A stretch of 64,000 bases of DNA. It comes from Cordilura impudica (Eukaryota > Arthropoda > Insecta > Diptera > Scathophagidae). Where the stretch lies: contig OY821521.1 of the NCBI GenBank assembly GCA_963682025.1, positions 118,077,012 to 118,141,011 of the forward strand, given 5' to 3'. The position numbers were made by a program, and so were the translations under genes. Positions 46,132 through 58,230 of the stretch are shown here, one piece after another (within the stretch, counting starts at the first letter, position 1; each line of letters begins with the position of its first letter). The notes below the pieces were generated by a model. It ran no database searches and was not told the DNA's origin. It saw only the letters and a program-made list of their open reading frames with translations.

Positions 46132-46774
46132 CTACGAACAACAAACATAAAGAAAAAAGAACAAAACACTCTTATTAAAATACTCTATTTTCTCAAATAA
46201 ATATACAGGAGAGCAGGCTGGCCAGTTGAGCTTTGGTATATTTTGGGCACCTAGCCAAGACACAGTTTGCTTACTGATCCACCGCCGAAATTCTTTTTCG
46301 AGAAATAATGGGGTTCCATTCTCAGATCGCGCCAATAGGTGTGGAAACCATCGGGACCATCTAAGTTCCATTTCTTTTCGTCACAAAAAATTGCCTATAA
46401 ATGAATGTATGAGAGCAAAATGTATATTTTTAAACTTAATTTATGCTCACCTTAGACCAGTCCGTACTCATAGGTGTGGAAACCATCGGGACCATCTAAG
46501 TTCCATTTCTTTTCGTCACAAAAAATTGCCTATAAATGAATGTATGAGAGCAAAATGTATATTTTTAAACTTAATTTATGCTAACCTTAGACCAGTCCGT
46601 ACTCATATTTTCTCTAGCAAAGCAGAGTCGACGATCCCTATGGCTGCTTGTCGAGCGGGGAACAGGCTTAATTTTTTGATGAAAAACATAAGGCTCGTGT
46701 TCTTCTCTCTCGTCACAGAGAAGAACACAAATTATCACCTTCAAAGCACATTGCATTAATAAAATGTCAATCAC
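46132..46774 (-). pseudogene. Tc1-like transposase remnant with intron and 135-bp duplication
   Basis: Minus strand. The upstream piece (46774-46586) ends RDRRLCFARENMSTDWSK. A 56-bp intron-like segment (46395-46450, GTGAGC...TTTATAG) precedes AIFCDEKKWNLDGPDGFHTY (first D), then WRDLRMEPHYFSKKNFGGGSV. A shifted frame then gives NIPKLNWPACSP, matching the LDWPAxSPDLNP block. The segment 46336-46470 is tandemly duplicated at 46471-46605, so part of the second exon and the intron occur twice. Frameshifts follow. No inverted repeats were found. Confidence 0.75.
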
Positions 46775-46789
46775 ACCATTTATTTCGAT

Positions 46790-47560
46790 TATTGTTTGTA
46801 GTTATGCACCGCTGGTTTACATGGAGCAAAAAAGACAATCGCAAAACACCAATTTTACGAAAAAAAGAGTAAACAAAAATACTGTCTAGCATCTCTAAAG
46901 TGGACCATGACAATGTTAATTGAAAGTTTTAAAATAGTGCACTTTTTTTTTGTAGCGAACGATTTTATTATATAAAAAAATTCATTGTTTATTGTTTTGC
47001 ACCACACCTTATATTCAATTTCATTACCAAACTACTATACAACGTACGGGTGCAATGGAACAATATAATATAAATAATAAAACAAATAGTGACAAATACT
47101 TAGGCTCTTTTGTAAGAAAAAAGCACTGTTCTCTCATCTTTCAATACACTGCCTACTTATATTCGACGAGCATGAAACTGTCTTGTTTATATTCGATGTT
47201 TGAAATATTCACACCCTATTATGAATGTGGTCGTCGACACAAGTCATGTCGACGCACACTGGGTTAGAATAACCTGTTTTCTTGGATTAATTAAAAAATT
47301 TTTTTAAGTATCGTCAAAATTGTATATAAAATTCTCGGTCAGAGTATATAAAATTCTACATCACTTGTCGTTAAAATAAATGTCAAAAGTGCTCTGGTGT
47401 TTTTGTAGTGAAACTTTATAGACATATTTGTGCAAAAAAGGCTGAAAAAAGTGAAAACTTTCGCCTTGAAAATTTTATTTATTTTAAAAAGTATTGCAAA
47501 AGTTAAAAATTTTTCAATGGAACCATCAAGTTCAGGTTATTTTGCAAATATTTCGTTAAC
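46790..47560. other. Spacer without recognised gene
   Basis: Nothing assigned; the ORF at 46992-47267 lacks any recognisable domain. Confidence 0.5.
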
Positions 47561-47565
47561 ATTTG

Positions 47566-48042
47566 TGTTTACAAATGCCCCAAAATCATAACACAAGAAT
47601 TCCATCACTGTTCATCTGTCAAAAGATAATGGCATTTTTTTTTCTTTTCGTCTCTTATAGACTTTCCTTTTCTCTACATATTTTTGAATATACAATTTCT
47701 AGTTAAAACACTCGTTTAAAAACCTTTGAAAAGTGAACAGCAGTAATAAATCAGTGATGCAACAAAAAACAAAATATATTAGTTCAAAAATTATTATAAA
47801 ATAAAAAAACTTTGTAGAATTGAATATAATAAAAACATTTTTATTGTAAAACTAAAAATAAAACAAAACCCTTTTGGTATAAAACAATAACAATAAAACA
47901 TTGAAACACAGAAAAAACATTCATTGTAAAATTTAAAATCCTTAATTAAAAATATTGAATTAAATAAAATTAAATATATTATTTTAATGAATTGGAAAAT
48001 TTAAAGGAACCGTGTTTTTATTAAAAGTTTATCACTTCAACA
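47566..48042 (+). repeat. BEL2 5' LTR (477 bp)
   Basis: TG...CA ends; matches 54723-55196 with substitutions and short indels (for example a 21-bp segment present only in one copy around 47920 vs 55070). Confidence 0.92.
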
Positions 48043-48044
48043 TA

Positions 48045-48063
48045 TGGTCCAATCGAACTGGAT
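48045..48063 (+). other. BEL2 primer-binding site (tRNA not certain)
   Basis: tggtccaatcgaactggat starts two bases after the LTR. It resembles the tRNA-Tyr site of BEL1 (tggtcc...cga...ggat) but with mismatches, so the tRNA is not assigned firmly. Confidence 0.6.
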
Positions 48064-48661
48064 AAATTATTTGACAATTTATTAAAATAATATAAAAAAC
48101 AAAATGTGACCGTCAAGTGCAAAGTCAAGGTTAAATCGAGGAACAAATAACTTTGAAACAGAAAATTGTGACATCGAAACTTCAACAACAACAAAATATA
48201 ACATCATCTTCATCATCGTCAAAAACAGCAAACTAGCAGCAGCAGTTAATAACATCAAAGTCACTAAAATAAACACACAAAAAGTAAGTAAAAGAAAAAA
48301 CTCTCACTTAATAAAACAGTAAAACGCACAAACAAACATAACAAGACGTCAATGTAAAAGCAGAGACCTCACTCTCTATACTTGTTTGTGTGTATAGCTT
48401 ATGACAAACGTGACCAACTATAAAATCTGGTTTTAAACATCTTGTGTAATTTATACACAAAAAGACACAAAAAACTATTAGTTATTTTTTTGCTGTTTTT
48501 TGCAACTAAAATCCCGAACAATTTTTGGGAAAATATTACAAATTTGACTCAAATATTTTATGACCTTTTACGAATTTTTTATCGCTAGCAGGCAAACTTA
48601 TTTAACCCAATTATTTTTTTTAAATTTAAATCATAAATATTAAATAAAAATTTTTTACAAA
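48064..48661 (+). other. BEL2 5' leader
   Basis: About 0.6 kb, AT-rich, includes a CAACAACAACA-type stretch near 48180. No ORF supported. Confidence 0.6.
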
Positions 48662-50596
48662 ATGTCATTACACAAATTCGTTAACTCTACAAATGACTTA
48701 TTCGATTTTGAAAGTTTACAAGCAGAAGCTCAAATTGAAGACAATTCCCATTCGTTGGAAATTCTTCGCTTGGAATTGGAATCGCTTTGGACACAAGTCA
48801 AGCGGTCATATGAGGAGTGTAGGGATTCAGAAGATGACAAAGATAAGCCCATTGATAAAACCAAGTTACGGGAACGATACCGTAAGACCCTATCGGTATA
48901 TAAAAATTGTCTGTCCTCAATAAACGCTGAAATTCTTGCATGTTCAACACCCACCTTTGTAAAACCAGAACGCCAATCAAGTTCGACCCCAGATACTGAG
49001 GCTTCATTCATAAGGTTGCCACCCTGCGATACAGACACCTTTTTTGGTGATTATATATTATGGCCCAGTTTTCGGGATCTTTTCACAGCCATCTATATAA
49101 ATAATAAATAAACGGTTGAAAAATCGTTTCATTTAAAACAAAAAACGGGAGGTGAAGCCAGGGATATAATTTCTCACGTCCCTTTAACCAACAATGGTTT
49201 TATTCTAGCCTGGAAAAATTTGGTGGACCGCTACGAAAATAAATGGATGCAGGTAAATGAACAGTACAAAATTATTTTAGATTTACCACACGCCTCTATT
49301 GACTCTGGTGCTTCAATCAAAAAATTACAAAGCACATTTAATGATTCCCGGCAATCTCTAGACACACTAGGCATTGACACAACAACGTGGAAATCATTCC
49401 TAATATTTATTTGTTCACAAAAGCTTCCCAGATCACTCGTGCAAGAGTTTGAAAATTGCCGAGAAGATTGCGCAGAGGTTCCACGGTGGAATGAATTCGA
49501 CAAATTTCTTACCCATAAATTCAAAACTTTAGAATCAGTCGGAAATATAAAATCTTCAAAGGACAAATTTAGTCAGCCCAAACCAGAAAAACGTGTCCAC
49601 TCCTTACAAACAAATTTGTCACAATATGAAAACCGACCCAAAAATAATTTTGCCTCTAAGCCAAATAATAGTTTTCAACATAAAGTCACCACATGTCAAC
49701 ATTGTAATGAGTCACATTACCTTCGGTCTTGCCCCAAATTTTTAGGGAAAAATGTTAACGACCGTATTCAAGTAGTGAAAGTCACAAATTCATGTTATAA
49801 TTGTCTATCTGTCTATCACAGTGTCAAGGAATGTCCCAGTAAATTTAGCTGCAGGTTGTGTAAACAAAGACATAAAACATTATTGCACAAGGCAACTGAG
49901 TCCCAATCTTTCAATTTGCATCAGAATCAACAAGATGACCGACCCAGTACGAGCGCCACAGCACAAGCATCCAACATGCAGTCCGCTCCTATATCAAATA
50001 TTCCTACTCTCACATCCTTGACCCTACAGAAAGACAAACGATCCTCACCAAACGCATTGGATCGAGAAACTTTGCTGTTCACTGCCATCGTCCAAATCGA
50101 AACAAGAGGACTGAGATTCGAGGCAAGAGCTATCAACGACCCTGGATCTCAATCAACATTTATATCGGATAAGTTGAAAAATCACTTAAAGCTGACAACT
50201 AAGCCTCATTTAGTTCACGTCACAGGTTTTAATCAGAACGTCTCCGAAACTTCTACCAAATCCTGTTTATTCAACCTTTGCTCTCGGGCGGACCCTAGTT
50301 TTAAATTAGAGGTGTTTGCGCCAGTCCTCAAGACCCTTCCTTCTAATTTACCGCCACAAACGCTGGATTTACATCACTTAAATGAAACTGCTAAATTAGA
50401 ACTTGCAGACCCTCACATTTTCGTAAGTCGTCCTGTCGACAATCTAATTGACCTTGATTTAGGACCCTCTATTTATTGCATGGAGACAGCTATGAAATCA
50501 ATTGGATCCCTTTTGGCACAAAAAACAGTATTTGGGTGGATTGTGGGGGACCAATCAAAAAACGACTCAAAATTCAAGCACTATTTCACTATATAA
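48662..50596 (+). pseudogene. gag: BEL2 Gag and protease
   Basis: ATG at 48662. One frame runs to 50596 with a single TAA at 49109-49111. Gag core: LPPCDTDTFFGDYILWPSFRDLF and GGEARDIISHVPLT. Zinc array: CQHCNESHYLRSC, CYNCLSVYHSVKEC and CRLCKQRHKTLLH (about 49695-49890). The DUF1758-type protease follows in the same frame: FEARAINDPGSQSTFIS with the catalytic D, VTGFNQNV and SLLAQKTVFGWIVG. Gag and Pol are thus fused, as in most BEL/Pao elements. A frameshift near 50590 breaks the passage into RT. The stop at 49109 lies inside the conserved Gag core. Confidence 0.88.
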
Positions 50597-51764
50597 TGGA
50601 CCGTCCCTTGACCAAATCCTCACACGCTTTTGGGAGGTGGAGGAAACCCCAGAACAAATTTTGAGGTCAGAAGAGGACACATTTTGTGAAAACAATTTCA
50701 AATCTACAACGCGTAGAAACGACATGGGAGGGTATATTGTTACCCTGCCCTTTAAAAAAGGAGAAGAAATCGGCTTGTCTCGCAACATAGCCATGGCCCA
50801 GTATTTGAGAATGGAGCGCATTCTAAAACAAAAACCCGACCTCAAAGAATAATACAATCAGGTCATACTAGAATACCTTGAGTTGGGACATATGAGAAAA
50901 ATATGTCCCTCGGATATAAATAAGGCCCCAAATTATTACCTGCCGCATCACGCAGTAATCAAACCAGACAGGTTGACCACAAAACTTAGAGTGGTCTTTA
51001 ATGCCTCCAGCCCGACGTCAAACCAGAATAGTTTTAATGACATTTTATATCCAGGACCCATTCTTCAGCAAGATCTTGTTCTACTGATATCAAAATGGAG
51101 ATTTTTTCATTATGTATTTAACGCCGACGTCACAAAAATGTACCGGCAAATACTAATTCACCCGACTCAAATCAATTATCAGCGAATCCTGTTCCGAAAA
51201 TCTGGAAATGACCCTATCGAAGATTTTGAACTGCTCACAGTTACCTTCGGAGTATATTGTGCCCCATTCGTGGCCATCAGAACGCTTTTACAACTCGCTG
51301 AAGATATAAAATCGACACACCCTCTAGCCTCAAAAATTTTAAAACAAAACATGTACGTGGATGACGTTCTAGCCGGCGGTCACACCTTGTCAGATGCCAT
51401 CGGATCCAGAAAAGAGCTAACCACCGTTTTAAAATCAGCAGGTTTTGACCAAATGAAATGGGCTTCCAACGACCCATGAGTTATCCAGGATTTGCCAACC
51501 CAAGCACTTTTACCAGTAGATTGGCTCAACTTATCTGAAAATTCTGGATCAAAAACGCTCAGGATAAATTGGAATATTTCCTCAGACTCATTCACCTTTA
51601 CAGCTCTAGATGTCGATTTAAAACAAACTTTTACAAAACGCGAAGTATTATCTACAATAGCTAAATTCTTTGACCCTTGCGGATGGCTAGCCCCAATTAT
51701 TGTAGATGCAAAATCAATCATGCAACAGATATGGCTGGACAAAATAGATTGGATGACATATTAA
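50586..51764 (+). pseudogene. pol: BEL2 reverse transcriptase
   Basis: Starts NGPSLDQILTRFWEVEETPE, the BEL RT N-terminal signature, with FCENNFKSTTRR and GYIVTLPFK. After a TAA at 50850-50852 the same frame continues: YYLPHHAVIKPDRLTTKLRV, VFNADVTKMYRQI (motif A), TFGVYCAPF (motif B region), QNMYVDDVLAGG (catalytic box), then a TGA at 51477-51479, and KREVLSTIAKFFDPCGWLAP. The two stops and the frameshift near 51740 are the visible lesions. The site homologous to the R1 insertion in BEL1 is uninterrupted here. Confidence 0.88.
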
Positions 51765-52660
51765 AACCACTTGCACATATTAAATGGCAAAAATTCGTCA
51801 AAAATTGTCCTTCCATTAATATTATCAAAATACCCCGTTGGATAAATTATATCCCCTACTGTGAAATAGAAATTTTCGGCTTTAGCGACGCCTCAGAAAA
51901 GGCTTACGCAGCATCGCTGTACATCCGAATTCAACTTGATGACAACAATGTACACTCATTTCTTTTAGCCTCAAAGACTCGAGTTGCCCCTCTCAAAAAA
52001 GTATCTCTTCCAAGGTTAGAACTGTGTGGATCTGTCCTATTAACAAATTTGGCTGTTGAAATTCTACCCAATCTACAGGCCTCCAATTTGAGGATATATT
52101 TTTTGGCAGACTCTACAATTGTGTTATCCTGGCTAAAGAAACTCCCATGTACCTGGAACACCTTTGTGAGAAATCGAGTTTCAGAAATTGTACAAAAGGT
52201 TGGAATTCAGAACTGGCAACATGTTGAATCCAAAGAAAACCCCGCAGATGTCGCAAGCAGAGGTTGTTCACCAGAGGAACTTCAAACTAATAACTTGTGG
52301 TGGTTTGCACCCTCTTGGCTAAAATTACCAAAAAATCAATGGCCAATACCAATATCTGCGCATGACACAAATTTCGAAGCGAAACCCATTAAAGTCTTTA
52401 TAACAACAACTTATGAAGACCCCCTAAATCGCTTTTCATCATTATCTCGCGCATATAGAGTTATCGCGTATGTTTTACGATTATGGAGAAACACTGGAAC
52501 ATCAAGGACCCATCTAAGAATTTCATCAATAGAAATTTCAGGAGATGAAATAAAGTCGGTCAAAAATCGCCTCATCGCATTGACCCAACAACGAAGTTTT
52601 ACTGATGAATACCGAAATTTAAAAAAAAAGCTAAAATCTCCAATACTAGCAAACTTATGA
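51677..52660 (+). pseudogene. pol: BEL2 RNase H and connection region
   Basis: From about 51740 the frame encodes RWINYIPYCEIEIFGFSDASEKAYAAS (RNase H strand with D), [40 protein letters not shown] and SKENPADVASRGC. Then follow LWWFAPSWL and a helical link (YRVIAYVLRLWRN). It overlaps the RT frame by a frameshift near 51740 and stops with TGA at 52658-52660, after which the integrase zinc region continues in the same frame. RNase H removes the RNA strand from cDNA. Confidence 0.87.
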
Positions 52661-53853
52661 CTCGTTCAATTACCAGCTCTAACATATAATGAGCGCCATC
52701 CAACATTGCTACCTTACTATTCAAAATTGACCCGATTAATTACCGAACTTACACACAAAATAACGGTACATGGCGAAAATCAACTCATGATTCGAATTCT
52801 TTGAACAGAATATTGGATATTTAAATTACGACCCCTAGTCAAAAATGTCATTAACCATTGCAAAACTTGTGTTTTATATAAAAAGCAAACACAAAATCAA
52901 ATTATGGCATCTTTACCGCCCGAACGAACTACTCTTTCAAGACCATTTGAAACAGTTGGCGTAGATTATGCTGGACCCTTCGACATTCGGAATTTTACTG
53001 GCCGAGCATGTCTCATCACAAAAGGGTATGTCTGCATTTTCGTATGCTTCACAACTAAAGCTGTTCACCCAGAAGCAGTTAGTGAGATATCAACCCAAGC
53101 CTTTTTAGCCGCATTTTCCCGCTTCATTGGCAGACGTGGTTGTCCAGCTAACATATATTCCGATAATGGAACAAATTTCGTCGGAGCTGCAGAACTTATC
53201 AAAAAGGATCGAATTGAATTCATCAAGACTCTTCAACATCAATTGGTTCATCATTTTAGTAATCAAAACATCAATTGGAATTTTATACCTCCTGGTGCCC
53301 CACATATGGGCGGACTCTGGGAGGCAGGCGTAAAATCATTCAATCATCATTCCCACTTACGAAAACTAATTCCAAATATGAAATTCACATTTGAAGAGCT
53401 GTCAACAATTTTGACCCGAATCGAATCTTGCCTCAATTCTAGACCCTTAAGCCCTGCTAGCGATGACCCTAACGATTTGACCCCATTGACCCCAGGACAC
53501 TTTCTTATTGGCACACCGCTCATGGCTCCAGCTGAACCAGATACATCAAATGAAAATCTGACCCTTGCCAACCGCTGGAAGCGCCTTCGAATTATCTACC
53601 ATTCATTTTGTCAAAGATGGAAATCAGAATCGCCGAGCTTCATCGCAGATATAAGTGGAAATATACAAAAGAAAATGTCAAAGTCAATGATCTCGTAGTC
53701 ATCAAAGACAATAACTTGCCACCCAATCAATGGAAATTGGGTCGAATAATTAAAATCTTCCCAGGGTCTGATCATAATATTGGAGTTGTTGATATACGAA
53801 CTGCAAACGGAACTTGTACACAACCAATCACAAAAATCGTAGTGTTATTTTAA
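52661..53853 (+). pseudogene. pol: BEL2 integrase
   Basis: Zinc region: HKITVHGENQLMIRIL, TGA at about 52802, then CKTC. The catalytic core from 52904 reads PPERTTLSRPFETVGVDYAGPF (D), GYVCIFVCFTTKAVH, IYSDNGTNF (D) and PHMGGLWEAGVKS (E), then LNSRPLSP and LTPGHFLIGTPL. A frameshift near 53620 shifts to the last domain, LPPNQWKLGRIIKIFPGSDHNI, with the TAA at 53851-53853. The C-terminal domain matches BEL1 closely. The next ATG is one base after the stop. Confidence 0.88.
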
Positions 53854-53854
53854 A

Positions 53855-54695
53855 ATGACTCATCTATTTACCCAAAATTTTAATTGTAATAACACTTTAA
53901 TACGTATAGTTCTAGATATGACGACCCAAATTTCCCATCGACGACCAGAATGGCATTTCTCATATGGCATTTGCAGTGCTGACCATGCTATAAAAAATTG
54001 TCCAAAGTTTCTAACCAGTAATGATTACCAGCGATATGAGACAGTTATAAACAAAGGTTATTGTTTGAATTGCCTGGCCAGATCACACCGTTTTAAAGAT
54101 TGCAAAAATGAATACGGCTGTCGTGTCTGTACCAAACGACACCATACTTTGTTACATGAGGCGCCACAAGTCAAACATAAGAACCAATTAACACGAACAT
54201 CATAAAACTAATTCCAAAGGATATATCAACCCAGACCCCAACACCAAAACTATTCGTCAACTCGGTAATTTTTCTGCCTACGGCCACAATCCGCATTAGA
54301 AGAGAAGGGGATCAGGAAGGCTGGGCTAGTGTACGGGCGTTAGTCAACCAATCATACCCCGTTTCACGAATAGCTTGGTCCACCACTACTATCATCAACC
54401 AAAAAGAAAATTAAAAAATCGCAACCTTCAGAATATGCTCTCGACTTCCTCACAGCAAATGGACCTAAAAATCACGGCTATAATCACCAAGGACTTCCCT
54501 GCCTTTGACTTCCCTGAAGACACAGTTGCTGATATAGACCCAAGATCAAATGCAGCCGTAGAAATTGAGCTAGTTGGATAAGTTTTCCCGGCGATACGTA
54601 AAGACGGTGCGCTCGAAACGAAGGTTGGAAAGGTGGTCGCTCAAAAAACTGCTCTGGGCTATATATTCACAGGACCCACCACACCTAGATGGTAA
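53855..54695 (+). pseudogene. BEL2 3' ORF: zinc knuckles plus protease-like domain
   Basis: ATG at 53855, one base after the integrase stop, opens 116 codons with CSADHAIKNC, CLNCLARSHRFKDC and CRVCTKRHHTLLH, again the BEL Gag zinc pattern. After a frameshift near 54200 a protease-like segment reads IRIRREGDQEGWASVRALVNQ then SYPVSRI; the position of the catalytic aspartate is asparagine. Further frames give DFPAFDFPEDTVADIDPRSNA and VVAQKTALGYIFTGP, the C-terminal signature of the BEL protease domain. The stop is TAA at 54693-54695, just before the polypurine tract. The same layout occurs in BEL1, so the module is not a one-off. Function unknown. Confidence 0.75.
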
Positions 54696-54711
54696 CACCA
54701 CCATATCACGT

Positions 54712-54722
54712 GGGGGGGAGAA
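54712..54722 (+). promoter_or_regulatory. BEL2 polypurine tract
   Basis: gggggggagaa immediately before the 3' LTR TG; primes plus-strand DNA synthesis in LTR elements. Confidence 0.88.
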
Positions 54723-55196
54723 TGTTTACAAATGCCCCAAAATCATAACACAAGAATTCCATCACTCTTCATCTGTCAAAAGATAATGGCATTTTTTTTC
54801 CTTTTCGTCTCTTATAGACTTTCCTTTTCTCTACATATTTTTGAATATACAATTTCTAGTTAAAACACTCGTTTAAAAACCTTTGAAAAGTGAACAGCAG
54901 TAATAAATCAGTGGTGCACAAAAAAAATATATTAGTTCAAAAATTATTATAAAATAAAAAAACTTTGTGGAATTGAATATAATAAAAACATTTTTATTGT
55001 AAAACTAAAAATAAAACAAAATCCTTTTGGTATAAAACAATAACAATAAAACATTAAAACATTGAAACATAGATGTGTGTAACAAAAAACATTCATTGTA
55101 AAATTTAAAATCCTTAATTACAAATATTGAATATTATTTTAATGAATTGGAAAATTTAAAGGAACCGTGTTTTTATTAAAAGTTTATCACTCAACA
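54723..55196 (+). repeat. BEL2 3' LTR (474 bp)
   Basis: Direct repeat of 47566-48042; followed by the ATTTG target duplication. Confidence 0.92.
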
Positions 55197-55201
55197 ATTT
55201 G

Positions 55202-55757
55202 TGTATCAAATTGTGTGTCAGAGTGTTTTAGATTTTATTTATATTGGAAATGCAAGAAAAAATTAGCATTTTCATATTTTAAATGGATATATAATTATTC
55301 GTGTAAATTCATGTCATTTTTTTTGGTTTATATTAAATCTTTATTACATTTCAAAATTTTAGTCTGCCTTTTTGTGCCTTTTAGAAGCTATGCATTTTTT
55401 AATACAAGTGTTGCAGCAATCAAATTAGCTAAAAATCACATTGATCTCGCGACTGCTGCTGTTGTTGTGTGTTGTGTGTTGTGTTTTGTTGTTTTTCATG
55501 TTACTTTTTTCTATTTATTTGTGGTCTTCTTTTCAGTATATTAATGATGTTATTTTTGTTTCTTTTAATAATATTCTTTGTTTTAATAATATTTTGTTTT
55601 TGTTTATTTTAATAATATTCTTTGTTTTGACAAATAGTGATCGTGTTGTGCAGTTTAAAGTAATCGGGGTAAAAGGGATTTTTAAAAGGTTTTTTTTATT
55701 AGCATTTTTTTTATAGAAACTAGTTCGAACGTTGTTTTTTATACTCGTCAAAGCTTA
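55202..55757. other. Spacer, T/G-rich
   Basis: No gene assigned. A (gttgt)n-like stretch at 55455-55495. The long hydrophobic ORFs here come from T-rich sequence and are not supported. Confidence 0.5.
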
Positions 55758-56960
55758 TTGGATATTATGATGTATTCAAGCGCTCAAACAATGAATGACA
55801 AGATAATATTTTTAAAAGAAAAAATCAAAAAACGCAACAACTGCTCAGAGGATGATATGTGCAATTTTAATAAACGAATTAATGTTTTCTTTTATGAATT
55901 TAAATCTAGGTGGACTAGAGCGCATAGAATGGAAATAGAGGTTTATTAATCAAAATAAAACCCGGTTGGAATCCTCTATTGGTTTTACTCGTGCCCCGAA
56001 TGCAAAACATGGTCGAAAAGAAATTAGTTTTACCGAGTCCAGTGGTTGGAGTAAATATAAAAAAACAAAGGTTTTAAGGGACACCATATCATTGCCAGAG
56101 TTACTTCATGCTTAACAGATTAAATTACAAAACGCAGGGTATGTAGAGGAATCAAAAGTGTTGGGAGCCATATATCAAAAGAGTTGCAACGGCATAAATT
56201 TAAACAAAAAGTTGAAACAACCACTTCCCTCCTTAAAAATATCGATAGAAAAGCTTTGGCTGTTTTTGTAGAAGCTAAACTAACTCGACATCAATACAAT
56301 GTTGTTAGACAATCTGCTCCTCAAATTTTCCCTCCTACAACAATATTCAAACTGAAAAAAAACTTACCCAGAATCGACCAGCTTTAAAATAAGCGAAACC
56401 TCCGTTGAAGTAACTTTACAAGGTCTTCTTAATCACACAGCGCGCTGCAGCGGTGCGACTAATATAACTTCAAGAAACTGTTATTGACTCATTAGGCATT
56501 ACGAAGTCGATTGTAGTATTATATTCAAAATGGGGCTTTGATGGAAGCTTTGGCCATAGCTCATACAAACAAGCCTTTCATGGATCTGATGCTGGTGATT
56601 CATCAGTTTTTTTTTAACCACAATTGTGCCACTTAAGCTTATGTTTGAGGAGAGGGTAATTTGGCAAAATCCACGGTCGTCTTCAACTAGATTTTGAACA
56701 CCCTTGAAAATTGCATTTATCCAGGAAAAGAGTTGAAGAGGAAATACAGAATTTAACCTGTTCAACTGTCACGATTGGTGAGAAAGTTGTACATGTTTTC
56801 CACAAATTAATTTTGGCAATGGCAGATGGAAAAGTTTGCAATGCCTTAACAGAAACCACATCAACACAAAAGTGTTACTTATGAGGCGCTACAAGTAAGG
56901 ATTTTAATAATATAGAAGACATGATCCAAAGATCTGTACATGTTGTTGTGAAACAGAGTT
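55758..56960 (+). pseudogene. Transib (RAG1-like) transposase remnant
   Basis: Fragments in three frames. N-terminal pieces: NDKIIFLKEKIKKRNNC, then (about 55960-56110) LESSIGFTRAPNAKHGRKEIS and WSKYKKTKVLRDTISLPEL. Middle: ISETSVEVTLQGLLNHTAR (about 56390-56450). C-terminal: FEERVIWQNPRSSSTRF (about 56645-56693), LAMADGKVCNALTETTSTQKC and YL-stop-GATSKDFNNIEDM (about 56815-56930). The WxNPxxxSTRF block and the DGKVxNxLT...CxxCGAT block match what I know of Transib transposases, the relatives of RAG1. The coding frame has many stops; catalytic residues and CAC-type ends were not located. Family call from memory of motifs. Confidence 0.68.
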
Positions 56961-57027
56961 TCACATGCATGTAATATTGTACAAAGATAGTATAAGACTA
57001 GTATAAGATCAGATCCTTGATACCTGT

Positions 57028-57356
<329 letters not shown>

Positions 57357-57360
57357 AATT

Positions 57361-58212
57361 AAAATATAACATAACAGAAACAATAATAACACTGCAAGTA
57401 AACATAATGAAATATAAATTCGTTTAATTAATAACGATCGATTTTTCTCGAGCGTAATTATTAAATGTTTATTCAAGAAACATACATACAATCCAATTTG
57501 GCATGGTAACGTACTTTGGCTCATTTGCTTATGTTTGAATTTTTTTGTCACTTTCAATGTGGAGCAATACGATATTATTCCGCATTGACAGGTGTTGTGC
57601 TGTTTATATTTTTTACCATGCGTTGGCTTGCTTATGTTTGTATTCTTTTTTTTAGAGTTTTTTTTTTTTGTATCGAAATGTTCCGTTATTGCAATTTATA
57701 GCAATAACCTTGATTTAATTCTCTTTTGTTAATTTCCGCGTATATTAAATGTAAACGTATGTCTTTTTGTTTTTCCCACGGTACTTGCATTGTTATTATT
57801 TGTTTTCTTTTTGTTATTGGTTAAGTTAGCTATTTAAGTATGCCATGGCCATGAACTGCATTGAGTTATGGTTAATGTTTGTTTTCTTTTTATTATTAAT
57901 TTTTTTTTGCTTACATTATCAAGGCAATTTTTGCTTTTATTTTTGTTGTAGATATTTTTAATTAGTTTTAAGATTTAATATAAATAAAGGGGGAAAAGTC
58001 AGAACAGTAGCAGATGAAGACAAGTAGGTAAGCTGTTCTGGCTTCTCCCGTTAGTTAGCAAGCATACTTGTCCGCCTTTGCTCTTTAATTTTCTCATTTT
58101 TCAGCAACATTGACGCCGTTTGGGCGTCGATTGACAGCGCCTGCCAGCGCTAAAACACAATAGGCGAACCCGCGGTTTTTTTTTGTTTCAGCTGTTAGGA
58201 GTATAACATTAA
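57361..58212 (+). repeat. Probable 5' LTR of gypsy element 2 (left edge unknown)
   Basis: The LTR must end just before the primer site at 58213, probably at the CA at 58207-58208. A TATAAATAAAG box at 57979-57989 would be its promoter. The left edge cannot be set because the 3' LTR is outside the window or in the gap. Confidence 0.5.
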
Positions 58213-58230
58213 TGGCGCAGCCGGTCTTCG
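58213..58230 (+). other. Gypsy 2 primer-binding site, tRNA-Ser type
   Basis: tggcgcagccggtcttcg. The first 11 bases fit the 3' end of insect tRNA-Ser (cggctgcgcca), as used by 17.6/297-like gypsy elements; the rest is not checked. Confidence 0.6.

Larger units (their letters stand above)
47566..55196 (+). mobile_element. BEL/Pao LTR retrotransposon BEL2
   Basis: 7631-bp element with LTRs 47566-48042 and 54723-55196 (TGTTTACAAATG...TCAACA) and 5-bp target duplication ATTTG (47561-47565, 55197-55201), the length usual for BEL/Pao. It has a polypurine tract and all coding domains, but several stops and frameshifts. It is clearly diverged from BEL1 yet shares the extra 3' ORF. Confidence 0.93.

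Noticed and set aside
46992..47267. 91-codon ORF between the Tc1 remnant and BEL2
   Set aside because: No domain or conservation that I can see; AT-rich chance ORF.
55441..55716. Hydrophobic ORFs that look like membrane proteins
   Set aside because: Composition follows from T-rich sequence; no conserved pattern.
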